DNA from: Planctomycetota bacterium
GTDB lineage: Bacteria; Planctomycetota; Planctomycetia; Pirellulales; Pirellulaceae
Direction of reading: 5' to 3'
Length of the DNA stretch: 62,037 nt
Assembly (NCBI GenBank): GCA_029259935.1
Contig: JAJDEH010000122.1
Location: 1-62,037, forward strand
The position numbers and the translations under genes are program-made. The notes beneath the pieces were generated by a model. That model saw only the letters and a program-made list of their open reading frames with translations, did no database searches and was not told the origin of the DNA. Positions 61,156-62,037 of this stretch are shown piece by piece. The stretch's first letter is position 1, and every line of letters begins with the position of its first letter.

Positions 61156-62037
61156 ATGACATCCAAATCATGGAAAACCATGTGTGTCGCCAGCGTATTG
61201 GGAGCTTTTATGGCGGTGACCGCGACGGGACTTGCCAAAGCCCCCAAGCCTAAGGACCCACCCAGCAAATGGCGAGATTACATCAACAAGGATTACAAAC
61301 CGACACCGCGCCCCAAATCGTCACCCGTGCCCGGCCGATTCAAGACGAGCGGTACCAGGTCACCCTTTGCCAAGGACGCGCCCAGCCCCAAGGACCCTCC
61401 GCACAAATGGCGAGATACCAACATGGACTACAAGCCCAAGCCGCGACCCAAGTCGTCTCCCTTCCCTAGTCGCTTCGGCAAACGTGGCTCCAACACCCCA
61501 CGGGCCAAGGACGCCACCAAGCCCAAGGACCCGCCCAGCAAGTGGCGAGACTATATCAACAAGGATTACAAGCCCACTCCGCGACCCAAGTCCGCGCCGG
61601 TTCCAAGTCGATTTGGCAAGCGTGGCTCCAACGCCCCACGGGCCAAGGACGCTCCCAAGCCCAAGGACCCGCCCGGCAAGTGGCGCGATTATATCAACAA
61701 GGATTACAAACCCACTCCGCGACCTAAGTCCGCGCCACTGCCAAGTCGTTTTGGACGACGTGGCCCGGCTTCCTCGGACAAATGGCGAGATACCACGTAT
61801 CCGACCAAGGACAAGTTTTCGGATCGCAAAGGCCCGCGTCCCCGTCCGACTCGTTCGCGAATGGTACCCGATCCGATCCGCGGCTCATGGCCGACTCGCA
61901 AGGTTCAAGGAGCGCCGCCGCCACAATCGCGAAACACACCGCGAGCCGGCAAGCCGATCCCGCCGTCCCCTCGCGATGTGAAAATCCCCTACGTTCATCC
62001 TCCTCGAGATGTGAAAGACCTCAAGCGAAAGACCCGA
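61156..62037 (+). CDS. Exported Pro/Lys/Arg-rich tandem-repeat protein (3' end outside window)
   Basis: The ATG at 61156 follows GGAGAAG by six bases. The frame stays open to the window end (294 residues seen). A signal peptide (TMCVASVLGAFMAVTATGLA) is followed by four tandem repeats of about 45-46 residues starting KPKDPP/SPKDPP (residues 31, 77, 122 and 168). The consensus is PKDPPxKWRDYINKDYKPTP then RPKSxPxPSRFGKRGSNxPR. The tail is still basic and proline-rich with a smaller repeat (PPRDVK). It is very basic, with no catalytic motif. It may coat a polyanion or bind a surface; this is a guess. Confidence 0.8.
   Translation, partial: MTSKSWKTMCVASVLGAFMAVTATGLAKAPKPKDPPSKWRDYINKDYKPTPRPKSSPVPGRFKTSGTRSPFAKDAPSPKDPPHKWRDTNMDYKPKPRPKSSPFPSRFGKRGSNTPRAKDATKPKDPPSKWRDYINKDYKPTPRPKSAPVPSRFGKRGSNAPRAKDAPKPKDPPGKWRDYINKDYKPTPRPKSAPLPSRFGRRGPASSDKWRDTTYPTKDKFSDRKGPRPRPTRSRMVPDPIRGSWPTRKVQGAPPPQSRNTPRAGKPIPPSPRDVKIPYVHPPRDVKDLKRKTR
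61246..61794 (+). repeat. Four-copy 135-138-base coding tandem repeat
   Basis: Units begin at 61246, 61384, 61519 and 61657, giving periods of 138, 135 and 138 bases. Copies 3 and 4 are the most alike at the DNA level, and copy 2 is the most diverged (replacing YINKDY with TNMDY). The pattern indicates recent in-frame expansion. Confidence 0.85.

Noticed and set aside
61232..61981. Long open frame in another frame over the repeat protein
   Set aside because: Its openness follows from the GC-rich codon pattern of the tandem repeats; its start has no ribosome site, while the other frame has a good site, a signal peptide and exact amino-acid repeats.

Overview
This window reads as chromosomal DNA of a planctomycete, most likely of the Pirellula/Rhodopirellula group. 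That placement is inferred from marker families: a DUF1549/DUF1553 cytochrome-type protein paired with a Tat-exported DUF1501 protein, a PVC-type (Piru_Ver N-terminal) protein, a DUF1559 prepilin-like protein, an ECF sigma factor paired with a Ser/Thr kinase carrying a repeat-rich tail, and small NPYxxP membrane proteins. Gene density is ordinary. I see no rRNA, tRNA, CRISPR array, insertion sequence or prophage.

Layout. 1-0.75 kb: end of threonine synthase. 1.1-12.3 kb: a one-direction cluster with proton-channel subunits (ExbB/TolQ-like, ExbD/TolR-like and a second ExbD with an added zinc ribbon and J-like domain), a membrane-anchored beta-propeller protein, a TPR plus peptide-binding (SBP_bac_5) protein without any ABC transporter, an unknown exported protein and a four-helix membrane protein. 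This is the best candidate here for an uncharacterised envelope system. 12.3-17.1 kb: Nudix hydrolase, cobalamin adenosyltransferase, an archaeo-eukaryotic-type primase fused to a HAD phosphatase domain, a HEAT-repeat protein, a winged-helix AAA+ ATPase and a small membrane protein. 17.3-23.8 kb: CpaB-like SAF protein, DUF3467 protein, RidA, a short glycosyltransferase, a DUF11 repeat protein and a lone GspF/PilC protein.

23.9-31.3 kb: housekeeping metabolism (tyrA, purL, purQ, glmS) and a membrane zinc peptidase. 31.4-44.2 kb: PVC-type protein, a six-unit YHS-like cysteine protein made by an exact 168-residue duplication, PPK2, the DUF1553/DUF1501 pair, a PHA-system-like protein and exported unknowns. 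44.6-51.8 kb: GMC oxidoreductase plus SDR operon, DUF1559 protein, an MFS transporter with an EF-hand loop, a sugar-phosphate isomerase/epimerase-like protein and a stand-alone AraC DNA-binding domain. 52.2-62.0 kb: a protein joining two HhH-like segments with a sigma-region-4-like HTH, a globin, a thioesterase, a GNAT enzyme, small unknowns, an exported unknown, the kinase/sigma pair and an exported Pro/Lys/Arg-rich tandem-repeat protein cut by the window end.

Functional calls rest on visible motifs and on family knowledge. No database search was run, and all regulatory-site calls are weak pattern matches.
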